The notes under the pieces: model-generated
The model's database searches: none
Seen by the model: only the letters and a program-made list of their open reading frames with translations
What the model was told of the DNA's origin: nothing
DNA from: Leptolyngbya boryana PCC 6306
Lineage (GTDB): Bacteria; Cyanobacteriota; Cyanobacteriia; Leptolyngbyales; Leptolyngbyaceae
Assembly (NCBI RefSeq): GCF_000353285.1
Contig: NZ_KB731324.1
Coordinates: 4,172,577-4,236,576 of the forward strand
DNA length: 64,000 bases
Direction: 5' to 3'
Shown here: positions 53,215 through 62,827 of the stretch, one piece after another
How the letters are laid out: every line of letters starts with the position of its first letter
Numbering within the stretch: the first letter of the stretch is position 1
Translations under genes and position numbers: made by a program

Positions 53215-53289
53215 AGAGCGGTGAAGAACACGATTTCAAAATTGTGCTTGAAATCCGCAAATTCTTCACCCCTCTGAGCTAATTTGAGC

Positions 53290-54054
53290 TTATTTTGCTT
53301 CTCCCCGCAAAATCGCATTGCCGTCTTTGAAGTCAATATCCTTGATATCCAGACCGCGCAGCTTCATCTCGATATTGAGTTGCTCCTGCACTTTGGCAGC
53401 AGGGACACCCAACCGATTGGCAACTTCTGCGATCGTAAAACTCATATTCCCAATCTGGATTTTTGCATTTTGATCAAACCGTAACTTGCCATTTTGCATT
53501 TCTGGTTTGCCTTCAACGCCGATGTAAACTTTGCGATCGCTCATCGGAATTTTTTGCGTAATTTCAGATAACAAGTTTTGCTGTTTTGATCCCAGTCCGC
53601 TATTTTTTAACTCCTGAACATCTACAACCGCTCCTGTTTTTAGCTTGTCATCTTTCAGCGAAGTATGAAATCCTTTCACAGAGTTTGGTAAGGGTTGACC
53701 GCCACTTTTTTCAGTGATCTTTGTTACCAAAAGATCATTCAATTCCTGAGAATTTAGGGCAACTTGTACATTTGGATTTGGGCTGAAAGGCTTGTCAGGC
53801 GAAGCATTAGCAACAATCTTTGTATCAGGAGAAACCCGATTGGGTTGTGGAATTGATTGAGCTTTCTCCTCAATCTTTTTTTCAATAGCTGCCCCAGACT
53901 TTTGAATTTGGGCATAAGTTTTGGGATTCTTTTCTCCCTGCGCATACCATTCGGGTAATTGTGTCAACTGTCTCCAGAAATAATAAATTCCTGACGCAGT
54001 TCCAAGCACAATTCCCGTCGTGATCAATAGAAATAAAACACCAGATTTCTTCAC
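53290..54054 (-). CDS. Membrane-anchored protein, unknown
   Basis: The 254-residue protein has an N-terminal hydrophobic helix (VLFLLITTGIVLGTASGIYY), then a Pro/Lys-rich linker. A soluble domain contains NSQELNDLLVTKITEKSG and LGVPAAKVQEQLNIEMK. It is probably anchored in the plasma membrane with the domain outside. Similar small anchored proteins are conserved in cyanobacteria. No function was recognised. It is about 75 bp from the DUF255 gene on the same strand, and an operon is possible. Confidence 0.6.
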   Translation of the reverse strand: MKKSGVLFLLITTGIVLGTASGIYYFWRQLTQLPEWYAQGEKNPKTYAQIQKSGAAIEKKIEEKAQSIPQPNRVSPDTKIVANASPDKPFSPNPNVQVALNSQELNDLLVTKITEKSGGQPLPNSVKGFHTSLKDDKLKTGAVVDVQELKNSGLGSKQQNLLSEITQKIPMSDRKVYIGVEGKPEMQNGKLRFDQNAKIQIGNMSFTIAEVANRLGVPAAKVQEQLNIEMKLRGLDIKDIDFKDGNAILRGEAK

Positions 54055-54207
54055 AGCTACCTCAAGTCAATCTTGTAGGATCTTCAGTCAATCTATTATG
54101 TAAATTCGAGTTAATCAATCACTTGTTTAGATACCGCACTGATACGACCTATGCAACACGATCGCGCTTAGGTCGCTAAAATATAGAAAATTCACTGGAC
54201 TGGATTC

Positions 54208-54813
54208 ATGATTCCTACCGTTATTGAAACCTCCGGACGCGGCGAACGCGCCTTTGATATCTACTCTCGACTCTTACGGGAGCGAATTGTGTTCCTCGGT
54301 AGCGCGATCGATTCCGATGTCGCCAATTTGGTCGTAGCTCAACTGCTGTTTCTCGAAGCCGAAGATCCCGAAAAAGATATCTATCTCTACATCAATTCTC
54401 CGGGTGGCTCGGTGTCAGCCGGGATGGGCATCTACGATACGATCAAGCAAATCGGCCCTGACGTTTCGACGATTTGTGTCGGGTTTGCCGCTTCAATGGG
54501 TGCATTTCTCCTGAGTGCTGGCACTAAGGGCAAACGGATGAGCCTGCCTCACTCGCGGATTATGATTCACCAACCGCTCGGTGGTGCTCAAGGACAAGCG
54601 ACGGATATCGAAATTCAAGCGAAAGAAATTCTGTATCTCAAGAAGCGCTTGAATACGATTCTCGCGGATCACACAGGTCAACCGCTTGAGCGAATCGAAC
54701 AGGATACAGAGCGCGACTTCTTTATGTCTGCCACAGAAGCGAAGGACTATGGATTGGTGGATCAAGTCATCGATCGTAAGCCTTCTGCTACTCGTCCCGC
54801 CGTTGTGAAATAG
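54208..54813 (+). CDS. clpP: ATP-dependent Clp protease proteolytic subunit
   Basis: This 201-residue serine protease subunit, chambered with ClpX/ClpC, degrades unfolded and tagged proteins. The catalytic triad is visible: Ser96 (GFAASMGAF), His121 (IMIHQPLGG) and Asp170 (TERDFF). [13 protein letters not shown] near 61 forms the oxyanion region. Cyanobacteria carry several ClpP paralogues; which one this is cannot be decided here. The start [20 protein letters not shown] is conserved. Confidence 0.93.
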   Translation: MIPTVIETSGRGERAFDIYSRLLRERIVFLGSAIDSDVANLVVAQLLFLEAEDPEKDIYLYINSPGGSVSAGMGIYDTIKQIGPDVSTICVGFAASMGAFLLSAGTKGKRMSLPHSRIMIHQPLGGAQGQATDIEIQAKEILYLKKRLNTILADHTGQPLERIEQDTERDFFMSATEAKDYGLVDQVIDRKPSATRPAVVK

Positions 54814-54967
54814 TTTGTCAATTTCACTCTGGTTTGATTCTGTCTCGCTGCGATTCCATCTCGCCCCGGATTTTCATTGACGGGTGGGATGGAATCCCAG
54901 CAAGAAGACCGAAATGATGAAGAATAAAGTGAGAAGGTAATTTGATTCACGCTTATTTGAAATTGCT

Positions 54968-55879
54968 ATGACTCAAGTTGAAGGTGCTGTTTTTTACGAT
55001 CGCTCATCCTGGGGACGCATCCAAGTCTCAGATGCTGATCGCCTCAATTTTCTCCACAATCAAAGCACCAATACATTTAATCTCAGAAAACCCGGCGAAG
55101 GTTGCGATACTGTCTTCGTCACTTCAACGGCTAGAACGATCGATCTCGCAACGGCGTACATTCTAGAAGATTCGGTGATTTTGCTCGTTTCACCTGGTTT
55201 GACTGAAAAGCTGATGAAGTTTCTCGATCGCTATATATTCTTCGCAGATAAAGTGAAACTTGCTGATATCACTGCCGAGACTCAAACAGTCTCAGTCTTG
55301 GGTTCAAAGAGCCATGACATTGTCAAAGAACTGGGTGCAGCCGAGTTGATCGCTCAGCCTTACGGAACGCACTGCCTTGTCGACGGAATTCGGATTGCGG
55401 TTGGTAGTGGACTTGCGACGGAAGGATATACCTTAATCAGCGATCGAGCAATTGATCTCACGTCAAAGCTCAAAGATTTGGGCGCAACTGAAATTGATGA
55501 TCAAGCCTGGAATCAGCTACGAGTTGAACAAGGTCGTCCAATGCCGGGAACTGAATTGACCGATGATTACAATCCTTTAGAAGCCGGATTGTGGCATACG
55601 ATTTCATGGAATAAAGGGTGCTATATCGGACAAGAAACAATTGCCCGTCTGGATGCCTATAACGGCGTGAAACAAAACCTCTGGGGCATCAAGCTCAATC
55701 AAGCGGTCGAACCTGGAACAGTTGTGTCGATCGCGGATGAAAAAGTTGGAAAAATTACCAGTGTTGTAGACTCGATTGGGCTTGCCTATATTCGCACCAA
55801 AGCAGGTGGAGCAGGATTACAGACTGATCTCGGTGAGATTGTTGCACTCCCGTATTTGACGCGTGAAAAACAGAATTGA
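54968..55879 (+). CDS. ygfZ: YgfZ/GcvT-like folate-binding protein
   Basis: This 303-residue protein resembles the aminomethyltransferase fold. The family motif KGCYIGQE (residues 218-225 approximately), followed by TIARLDAYNGVKQNLWGIKL, marks YgfZ, which helps repair or assemble Fe-S clusters with tetrahydrofolate. RLNFLHNQSTNTF near 25 is also typical. It is downstream of clpP on the same strand, separated by about 150 bp. Confidence 0.88.
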   Translation: MTQVEGAVFYDRSSWGRIQVSDADRLNFLHNQSTNTFNLRKPGEGCDTVFVTSTARTIDLATAYILEDSVILLVSPGLTEKLMKFLDRYIFFADKVKLADITAETQTVSVLGSKSHDIVKELGAAELIAQPYGTHCLVDGIRIAVGSGLATEGYTLISDRAIDLTSKLKDLGATEIDDQAWNQLRVEQGRPMPGTELTDDYNPLEAGLWHTISWNKGCYIGQETIARLDAYNGVKQNLWGIKLNQAVEPGTVVSIADEKVGKITSVVDSIGLAYIRTKAGGAGLQTDLGEIVALPYLTREKQN

Positions 55880-55960
55880 GAGATAGGGAGAAATTTAAGC
55901 CTGGATTCTCCCGATTTCCCAACTGGCTACGGACACAAGACCCGGACGATAAACTCTTAG

Positions 55961-56172
55961 AAAGTGTTTTAAAGGTAATCTTTCAGACACATTCACCCGC
56001 CCCCGGACTGAAAGCCGGGGCTAGTTGAACGAAGTCCACTGAAGGGACTAAAATTCAATCAGAATGGGGTCTTCAGTCCTTTCCAAAGGACTTCGCACTG
56101 TTAGCCCCGAATTCATTCCGGGGTGAGATAGAACGCAGCGAGGAAACATTTGATACTTTTAAAACACCCTTT
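55961..56172. repeat. MITE-like element between ygfZ and prfB
   Basis: AGTGTTTTAAAGGTAATC at the left (55963-55980) is mirrored on the right by GATACTTTTAAAACACCCT (56152-56170). Inside are two strong GC hairpin arms, CCCCGG...CCGGGG near 56014-56036 and AGCCCCG...CGGGG near 56103-56122, and the perfect dyad AAGTCCTTTGG/CCAAAGGACTT-like near 56080-56096. There is no gene. A second copy of one end occurs at 63351-63372. Confidence 0.55.
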
Positions 56173-56180
56173 TAGGGTTT

Positions 56181-57294
56181 CTAAGCTTCCACCAGTTGAT
56201 TCTCTTGTCTCAGACACGCCTCAATAAATGGATCAAGTTCTCCATTCATTACGTCTTGAACTGCGGTTGTCTCCACATTCGTTCTGAGATCTTTCACCAT
56301 CTGATAGGGATGGAACACATAGTTGCGGATCTGCATTCCCCAAGCTGCCTCAACCATATCGCCTCGAATTTCCGCGATCTCTTTGGCGCGTTGTTCTTCT
56401 GCGATAATCAGCAATTTGGCTTTCAGGTAGGCGAGTGCTTTCTCTTTGTTTTGAAGCTGCGATCGCTCTTCTGTACACCGCACTGCAATGCCTGTTGGCT
56501 TATGGACAACTCGCACAGCCGTCTCAACTTTGTTGACGTTCTGCCCACCTTTACCGCCCGCGCGAGAAGTCGTGATTTCTAAATCCTTCTCAGGAATATC
56601 TAACTGCACCGACAAATCAATCATCGGCATCACTTCCACGCCAGCAAAGCTCGTCTGCCGCTTGTCATTCGCATTAAACGGCGAAATCCGAACTAAGCGA
56701 TGCGTCCCTTTCTCGACTTTGAGATAACCATAGGCATAGCGCCCATCGATCTCAAGCGTGGCAGACTTAATCCCCGCTTCGTCTCCTTCGGAAACTTCCA
56801 TCAAATGCACCTTATACCCATGTGCTTCACCCCAACGGGTATACATGCGTAACAACATCTCCGCCCAGTCTTGGGCATCGGTTCCACCTGCACCTGCATT
56901 AATGGTCAGAATTGCGCCCTTGGCATCGTAAGTGCCAGACAGCATTTGTTGCAGTTCCCACTGGTCGAGATCCCGTTGAAGTTGCTGCGTCTTTGCTTCA
57001 GCTTCTTCGAGCAGGGATTGATCCATTTCGAGTTCGAGCAATTCTAAGGTCGCTTCAGCGTCAGCGAGATCAGATTTCCAGCGATCAAACTGTTCGAGGT
57101 GAGATTTGTAGTCGTTTAATTCTTGAAGGGTGCGTTGTGCCTGAGTTTGGTCGTCCCAGAAATTCGGTTGAGATGCAATTTGCTCAAGATCTTGAATTTT
57201 CGCAGTCAGAGCAGGAACGTCAAAGATAGTCCTGGGTAGTTCCCAGGCGCGAAGTGAGCAATTCGACATTCCGCTTTAATTCAACGGTATCCAT
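56181..57294 (-). CDS. prfB: Peptide chain release factor 2, made by programmed +1 frameshift
   Basis: RF2 releases peptides at UGA and UAA. The first part is 24 codons from ATG 57294 ([20 protein letters not shown], then QDYL) and ends in an in-frame TGA at 57222-57220. Skipping one base after CTT joins it to the long frame, [16 protein letters not shown]. The finished protein is about 370 residues. The RF2 tripeptide is RISPFNA (SPF) and the GGQ is in [15 protein letters not shown]. The single-frame start at 57269 is therefore not the real one. Confidence 0.93.
57219..57235 (-). promoter_or_regulatory. prfB programmed frameshift site
   Basis: The minus strand reads CAGGACTATCTTTGACG. CTT-TGA-C is the universal bacterial prfB slip site, with an AGGA Shine-Dalgarno-like element four bases upstream of the CTT. 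When RF2 is scarce, UGA is read slowly, the ribosome slips +1, and more RF2 is made. This gives negative autoregulation. Confidence 0.93.
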
Positions 57295-57364
57295 ACTAAA
57301 CAAGCATAAAAGAGCATTTCTGATTGTAGCGCCGATTTCGCATTCAGTGCCAAAGTTCAAAACT

Positions 57365-57856
57365 CTAGAGAATGATCCAGAGCAGAATCCCGATCGCGAA
57401 ACTTACACCGATCGTAATGAATGTCTTTTTCAAGCGCTGCAAAATCGGCTGAACTTGATAGCTGACTACCAATCGATCTTGCGCGAGAATTTCGGGTGGT
57501 TTTTCCCACATCTGCCCGTCATACCAGCCAGATTCCTCGTAAAAGATCGCCGTATCACTTAAGCGCCGTTGCACATATGCCCAGCCCAGATAGAGCCGCA
57601 CCAGTGCCAAACCCGGAATCACAAATGCTCCTGCCGATGCAAATAAGAGAAATTGGGGTAAATGCTTTGCAGGCGGAAAACTCACCGCAGCGACAGGCGC
57701 AGCAACAAGCCAACTTATTGCCCAGAGAATCACTACAGGCTTGAGATAGGAAATGCGATCGAGCGTTGCCCAGCGAAAAAACCAAGATTCCTTCAGTTCT
57801 TGATATTCATTGAGCGGCTGCTGTTCGTCGGGAACTGGACAAGTAACAGAATTCAT
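57365..57856 (-). CDS. CGLD27/Ycf36-family protein
   Basis: The 163-residue protein starts MNSVTCPVPDEQQPLNEYQE and continues LKESWFFRWATLD, a signature of the CGLD27 (Ycf36, DUF1230) family, conserved in cyanobacteria and plastids. It has about four hydrophobic segments (VVILWAISWLVAAPVAAVSF, then LLFASAGAFVIPGLALVRL and a C-terminal FITIGVSFAIGILLWIIL). It is a membrane protein. In algae it is linked to iron or photosynthetic stress, and the exact role is unknown. It is divergent from cruF. Confidence 0.85.
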   Translation of the reverse strand: MNSVTCPVPDEQQPLNEYQELKESWFFRWATLDRISYLKPVVILWAISWLVAAPVAAVSFPPAKHLPQFLLFASAGAFVIPGLALVRLYLGWAYVQRRLSDTAIFYEESGWYDGQMWEKPPEILAQDRLVVSYQVQPILQRLKKTFITIGVSFAIGILLWIIL

Positions 57857-58199
57857 GACGAAACGGAGAAAGTAGAAGGATATTCGTAAGTATAAAAGAC
57901 TTATCCTAACTAAGGGAACGAAGCAATTTTGGATTTAGGCGTAATCTGCTGCGATATGGCGGTGAGGACATTTCTATCTCAGAGCACATGAATTTATGAG
58001 GTTAATTGAAAAAAGACGATTCCGATGGGTCGCAGTGGGTCACCCTTGATACGCCTCCTCAATCCAGAATTTCATCCCAAAATCAGATGCTTTTTCGGAA
58101 ATCTAGAAAAAAGCATCGGAAGAAACGACTGAAAATACCTGAAGATTTGTAAACTAAATAGTCAGGCAAAGTTAGTGCCATATTTTCTGAGGAAACGGT
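57857..58199. other. Divergent promoter region between CGLD27 and cruF
   Basis: This 343-bp gap carries the outward promoters of both genes. Apart from the hairpin at 58086-58117 I see no gene or repeat. Confidence 0.5.
58086..58117. terminator. Hairpin with A/T-rich arms
   Basis: GATGCTTTTT (58086-58095) pairs with AAAAAGCATC (58108-58117) around a 12-nt loop. The T-rich left arm could make it work in either direction. No gene ends nearby, so it may belong to an unseen small transcript or protect cruF from read-through. Confidence 0.4.
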
Positions 58200-59123
58200 A
58201 TGAAGCATCTGGTTACAGTTGAGCGCCTGTGTTTGGCAGGACATTCGTTGGCGCTGGCTTTTGGATTAGCGGGATTATTGCTGGTGCTGCCCAATCCAGA
58301 ATTTATTGCATCTCTTCCGACGGTTGGGCAAACCGCGTTTGGGTGGAGCATGGCGAATGGCGGAGTCGGGTATATCCTACTCGGGGCTGTGACGGTAGCA
58401 ATCTATGCTTACCGGACGCTCGGAATACGGCACTGGCTGACATTTATGCTACCTGCAGTGATTCTTTCTTTGGGTAGTGAATTGCTGGGAACCAGTACGG
58501 GATTCCCGTTTGGTGCGTATGGTTATTTGAATGGGTTGGGCTATAAGATCGCAGGCCTTGTGCCCTTCACTATTCCCTTGTCTTGGTTCTATGTCGGATT
58601 GTGTTGCTATGTGCTGGCACGATCGGGCTTAGAAAGCATTGGACTGCCGCTTTGGGCGAAATTGGTCGGCTCGATCGCGCTCGGTTCTGTATTATTAACT
58701 GCCTGGGATTTCGTTCTCGATCCGGCAATGAGCCAAGCGCCTTATCCTTTCTGGGAATTTGGTGAAGTCGGTGAATTCTTCGGGATGCCTTACCGAAATG
58801 TCACAGGCTGGTTGGGAACGGGTGCAATCTTTATGTTTGTGGCATCGCTGTTCTGGGGTGCAAAGCCGTTGAATTTGAATCGTGCTCAGTTGTCTGTGCC
58901 GCTGATTGTCTACTTGATTAACTTTGCCTTCGGAGCAATCATCACCGTTACTGAGTTGGATTCGCGCTATTTAATTCCGACTTCGATGAGTATTGTGTTG
59001 GGTGTCGTTCCAGCGATCGCGCTTTGGTGGATGACGAAGCCTGCTCAAGGAGTTGAGTCTGCGTTGTCTGGAAATTTGACGCGCGAAGTGCCGACAGTTT
59101 CGGTAGGTGTCGGGCAGAAGTAG
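58200..59123 (+). CDS. cruF: Gamma-carotene 1'-hydroxylase CruF
   Basis: This 307-residue membrane enzyme of carotenoid synthesis hydrates the psi end of gamma-carotene at C-1', a step toward myxol glycosides (myxoxanthophyll). It has seven or eight hydrophobic segments. Conserved segments are LGSELLGTSTGFPFGAYGY near residue 94, GLVPFTIPLSWFYVGL near 118 and AWDFVLDPAMSQ near 165. The C-terminal 30 residues are polar. It is followed 110 bp later by its known partner, the cruG glycosyltransferase. Confidence 0.9.
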   Translation: MKHLVTVERLCLAGHSLALAFGLAGLLLVLPNPEFIASLPTVGQTAFGWSMANGGVGYILLGAVTVAIYAYRTLGIRHWLTFMLPAVILSLGSELLGTSTGFPFGAYGYLNGLGYKIAGLVPFTIPLSWFYVGLCCYVLARSGLESIGLPLWAKLVGSIALGSVLLTAWDFVLDPAMSQAPYPFWEFGEVGEFFGMPYRNVTGWLGTGAIFMFVASLFWGAKPLNLNRAQLSVPLIVYLINFAFGAIITVTELDSRYLIPTSMSIVLGVVPAIALWWMTKPAQGVESALSGNLTREVPTVSVGVGQK

Positions 59124-59233
59124 AGGAGATAGGGAGATGGGGAGATAGGGGGAAAAGAAAGTCACCCGCTCTCTCCTTCTCTCGACCTTTCCTGCAATAA
59201 TGAACAGCATTTGATTTTTAAGGGGTTGGAAGG

Positions 59234-60472
59234 TTGACGAATTTCATCGGACAGACCGGAATCTATTGCCTGGGATTGATTGATTCCCAGGCTTTTGTAT
59301 TTCAGGATGTGTTTTTCCTCGTACTGTTAGCAATTCAAATTCCGGCGGCAGCAATTCTACTCTCGCGATTGCTCAAAGGGGCTGTGCGTCGTCCTCCGCT
59401 TCAACCTCAACTGCCGAATCCAAACTTTTTCGGAGCGGTGAGTGTCGTTGTGCCGACGCTGAATGAAGCCGATCGTATTGCGCCTTGTCTAGAAGGGTTG
59501 ACGCGCCAAACGTATGAGGTGCGAGAAATTACGATCGTGGATAGTCGATCGACCGACAAAACGCCGGATTTAGTCAGAGTCGCCCAAGCGACTGATCCGC
59601 GATTTCGATTGATCAATGATCCTCCTCTGCCTCCAGACTGGGTGGGTCGTCCTTGGGCATTGCACAACGGATTCTTGGCAAGTTCTTCTCATAGCGAATG
59701 GATTTTGGGGATTGATGCTGATACGATTCCGCATCCGAGCTTGGTCTGTAGCTTGCTCGAAATGGCGAATCGCGAAGGGTTTGACCTGATTACCCTCTCG
59801 CCCCGGTTCATTCTCAAGTATCCAGGCGAGCTTTGGTTACAGCCTGCTTTATTGATGACCTTGGTGTATCGATTTGGAGCAGCAGGAGAAGTCGGAAGTT
59901 CTCCGGAACGAGTGATGGCGAACGGGCAATGCTTTTTTTGTCGGCGATCGCTGTTAGAAAAAGTCGGCGGCTATACCAGCGCCAAAGGGTCTTTCTGCGA
60001 TGATGTCACCTTAGTGCGAAACATCGCGGCAACGGGCGCAAAGGTCGCTTTCTTAGATGGTGCCAACGTTTTGAAAGTCCGCATGTATGAGGGCATGAAA
60101 GAGACGTGGGAAGAATGGGGTCGATCGCTCGATCTCAAGGATGCTTCAACCTCGGCGCAAATCTGGGGGGATCTGGCATTTCTCACATTAGTCCAAGCAT
60201 TGCCGATTCCATTGCTGATTTTAACCGCTGCGATCGTTGCTTCTGGAAATACAACCTTGCCTGCTTTGATCACGTTGGGATTGAATGGAGCCTTGATTGC
60301 GATGCGATTGGGATTGAATGCGGCGATCTTGCAATCTTACGATCGCGCTCAAGCGAAAGGAGCAGGATTGTTCTGGCTGTCTCCGTTCGCTGATCCAGCC
60401 GCTGTGTTTAGAATTTTCCTCTCGTCTACTCGCAAGCCAAAAAGCTGGCGAGGTCGAACCTATGGGGGATAA
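59234..60472 (+). CDS. cruG: Carotenoid 2'-O-glycosyltransferase CruG
   Basis: This 412-residue family-2 glycosyltransferase transfers a sugar to the 2' hydroxyl of myxol-type carotenoids. GT2 motifs are VVVPTLNEADRI near residue 72, TIVDSRSTDKTPD (first Asp) near 98, and WILGIDADTIPHP (DxD) near 155. FCDDVTLVRNI near 255 holds the catalytic acid. An N-terminal and two C-terminal hydrophobic helices anchor it. The start is a TTG at 59234 with AAGGGG eight bases upstream; no ATG suits. It pairs with cruF. Confidence 0.88.
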   Translation: MTNFIGQTGIYCLGLIDSQAFVFQDVFFLVLLAIQIPAAAILLSRLLKGAVRRPPLQPQLPNPNFFGAVSVVVPTLNEADRIAPCLEGLTRQTYEVREITIVDSRSTDKTPDLVRVAQATDPRFRLINDPPLPPDWVGRPWALHNGFLASSSHSEWILGIDADTIPHPSLVCSLLEMANREGFDLITLSPRFILKYPGELWLQPALLMTLVYRFGAAGEVGSSPERVMANGQCFFCRRSLLEKVGGYTSAKGSFCDDVTLVRNIAATGAKVAFLDGANVLKVRMYEGMKETWEEWGRSLDLKDASTSAQIWGDLAFLTLVQALPIPLLILTAAIVASGNTTLPALITLGLNGALIAMRLGLNAAILQSYDRAQAKGAGLFWLSPFADPAAVFRIFLSSTRKPKSWRGRTYGG

Positions 60473-61244
60473 TGTAACGCTCCTAGGTTTGGCTGGCAGC
60501 CTGGTTGCGGGACTCGCAACTGGGGCAGGGGCATTGCCGATCTTTTTCATCAAAGAAATTACGCCTCAAACTCAAGGTGCACTTCTGGGGTTTGGGGCGG
60601 GAGTGATGTTAGCCGCGACTTCGTTTTCCTTGGTGATTCCGGGAATAGAAGCGGCTGAGAAACTGGGTGCAAATCACCTGATCGCAGCCGCGATCGTCGT
60701 TGCTGGAATCTTATTGGGTGGTGGGTTTCTCTGGTTCGCAAATCGCTACTTTCCGCATGAGCATTTTATTAAAGGATCGGAAGGTTCAGCCCAAGCGAAT
60801 CGATTGCGGCAGGTCTGGCTCTTTATCATTGCCATTACGCTGCACAACTTTCCAGAGGGATTGGCGGTTGGCGTCGGATTTGGCGGCGGCGATGTTGCGA
60901 ATGGAATTGCGCTGACTTTGGGAATCGGATTGCAGAATTTTCCAGAAGGATTGGTTGTGGCGATCGCGCTTTTAGGAGAAGGATATCGTCGCCGCAGTGT
61001 GTTTGGAGTAGCGTTGTTAACGGGATTGGCAGAGCCAATCGGTGGCGTAATCGGTGCAGCAGTCGTGTCGATCGCTGCAATAGTTTTGCCCTGGGGAATG
61101 GCATTTGCAGCGGGCGCGATGCTATTTGTGATCAGTGATGAAATTATCCCTGAGTCACATCGATTGGGAACAGAGAAGCAGGCGACGGTGGGCGTGATGA
61201 TTGGATTTGTATTGATGTTGTTTTTGGATGTGGCATTGGGTTAA
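60462..61244 (+). CDS. ZIP-family metal transporter
   Basis: This 260-residue transporter (start ATG 60462, MGDNVTLLGLAGSLVAGLAT) imports zinc or another divalent metal. It has eight hydrophobic helices, and the two key motifs are TLHNFPEGLAVGVGF (helix 4) and LQNFPEGLVVAIAL (helix 5). An upstream extension to 60318 would overlap cruG; the chosen start overlaps the cruG stop by 11 bp. It may be co-transcribed with cruG. Confidence 0.87.
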   Translation: MGDNVTLLGLAGSLVAGLATGAGALPIFFIKEITPQTQGALLGFGAGVMLAATSFSLVIPGIEAAEKLGANHLIAAAIVVAGILLGGGFLWFANRYFPHEHFIKGSEGSAQANRLRQVWLFIIAITLHNFPEGLAVGVGFGGGDVANGIALTLGIGLQNFPEGLVVAIALLGEGYRRRSVFGVALLTGLAEPIGGVIGAAVVSIAAIVLPWGMAFAAGAMLFVISDEIIPESHRLGTEKQATVGVMIGFVLMLFLDVALG

Positions 61245-61278
61245 TTGTTCACCCCACTCCCCACTCCCCATTTCCCCA

Positions 61279-62121
61279 CTAACGTGGAGCCGTAATACTC
61301 TGAGCACTGGGCGATCGCATATTCTCATCATTCAAGTGATACATCCCCGACCAGCTTGCTAACAATCGCGTACAAATTTGGCGAATATGCTCCTCTTGAT
61401 TCAAGGTCATTCGCCAATCTGCAGGCAGACCGATCGTGCTATTCAATGCTCCCGATAGCGCACCTGTTAAAGCAGTGACTCCAGGAACCTGATATCGCGT
61501 CTGAGCCGCCCGCAAAATCGATAATCTAAAATCTCCTGCCGTGCTGAGAAAACAATAGAGTGCAAGTGCGATCGCGGCATCTCCAGTCGTCGCTTCACTC
61601 AAGGTCAGAATTAACTGCACCGCATCTTCTAATCCCACTTTCTGTTGCACCATCGTTTCCACTTGCTGCAATCGCTGAAGTCTGGGAATTCCTTCGGGTG
61701 GAGCTAGCAATGCTTCAAACATGGGAGAAACTAAACGGCGCGGATTGAGATCGCCTTTCAAGGCTTGAGCGATCGTGTATCCGATCGCTAAGAGATCTAA
61801 CTCTGAGATCAGCAAATTTTGCCAAACTTTCAGAACAGTTTGGAGATTCTGCCGCAGTTTTGTAAAGTCATCATGGAAATACAAAAATACGGGGAGAAGC
61901 GCGATCGCTGCTTCCGCATTCGTCAGGGGTTCTCGGAAAATCGGATCGCTAGAATTCTCGATACGACTGGGATCAATCAAAGATTCTGCATAAAACTCCA
62001 TTAGGTCTTCTAGAGAATAGTGACGCGACGGCAGGCGACCCGATGCCTGAATGCCGATCATCTCTCCCATAATCGCGCCCATCATTGTTGCTTGAAATCG
62101 ATAGAGAAGTGCAGATTGCAT
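61279..62121 (-). CDS. ADP-ribosylglycohydrolase-like protein
   Basis: The 280-residue protein starts MQSALLYRFQATMMGAIMGE (ATG 62121; the frame extends to 62175). GAIMGEMIG and the C-terminal GVTALTGALSGALNSTIGLP segments recall the ADP-ribosylglycohydrolase fold. The metal-binding acidic residues expected in the first (GDxxG) motif are not evident, since GEMIG is present instead. It may be a degenerate member with a structural or binding role, without removing ADP-ribose. Confidence 0.6.
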   Translation of the reverse strand: MQSALLYRFQATMMGAIMGEMIGIQASGRLPSRHYSLEDLMEFYAESLIDPSRIENSSDPIFREPLTNAEAAIALLPVFLYFHDDFTKLRQNLQTVLKVWQNLLISELDLLAIGYTIAQALKGDLNPRRLVSPMFEALLAPPEGIPRLQRLQQVETMVQQKVGLEDAVQLILTLSEATTGDAAIALALYCFLSTAGDFRLSILRAAQTRYQVPGVTALTGALSGALNSTIGLPADWRMTLNQEEHIRQICTRLLASWSGMYHLNDENMRSPSAQSITAPR

Positions 62122-62206
62122 GATTATTTTCCGAAACCTAGTGTAGAATTCTCGCTGATTTGGTTCATTTCTCACCGTTTTTATTCTGCAACTTTAGCTC
62201 CTCGCC

Positions 62207-62827
62207 ATGCGTCCCATGATTCGTCTTCAACTTCTTTCTATGATGCCAACCCGATTTATCAAATCGCTGTTTCTCTTCACACTCGCGATCGCTCTTACGG
62301 CTACGATTATCCATCCTGGATTGAGCCAGACTCCAGCCCGAAACATTATCCGCCTAGGAAGCCAAGGGGCAGATGTCACCGAATTACAAAGTACCTTAAA
62401 GCTATTGGGCTATTATGGCGGCTCGGTCAATGGTGTATTTGATGAAAGCACTGCTCAAGCCGTCCGACGCTTTCAACAAGTCGCTGGACTGGATGCAGAT
62501 GGCATTGTTGGCGCTGCGACCTGGAATCGCTTATTTCCCTCCAATGAACCTGTCGCGCCCCCAGCGAATCCTGATCCCACTGCGCCACGTCGGGTTGAAA
62601 CTACTGCACCCGCTTCCACCGAGTTTCCAATTTTAAGACGCGGAGCCACGGGTGAAAGTGTGCGGGGATTGCAGAGTCGATTAAGAGCGATCGGCGTTTA
62701 TGACGGTGAAGTCGATGGGGTCTTTGGAGCCGGAACCGAGGAAGCGGTAAAAGCGGCACAGCAGAAGTTTGGACTCGAAGCGGATGGTATTGTCGGCGGC
62801 GCAACTTGGGCAGCGATTTTGCGGTAG
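62207..62827 (+). CDS. Exported peptidoglycan-binding protein, two PGB_1 repeats
   Basis: This protein is up to 206 residues. A signal peptide (FIKSLFLFTLAIALTATII) is followed by two peptidoglycan-binding repeats: IIRLGSQGADVTELQSTLKL near residue 45 and LRRGATGESVRGLQSRLRAI near 142. Each ends in a GIVGAATW/GIVGGATW segment. A Pro-rich linker (EPVAPPANPDPTAPRRVE) joins them. There is no catalytic domain, so it likely binds cell-wall material. ATGs at 62207, 62216, 62240 and 62243 are all possible; the last (MPTRFIKS) gives the neatest signal peptide. Confidence 0.85.
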   Translation: MRPMIRLQLLSMMPTRFIKSLFLFTLAIALTATIIHPGLSQTPARNIIRLGSQGADVTELQSTLKLLGYYGGSVNGVFDESTAQAVRRFQQVAGLDADGIVGAATWNRLFPSNEPVAPPANPDPTAPRRVETTAPASTEFPILRRGATGESVRGLQSRLRAIGVYDGEVDGVFGAGTEEAVKAAQQKFGLEADGIVGGATWAAILR

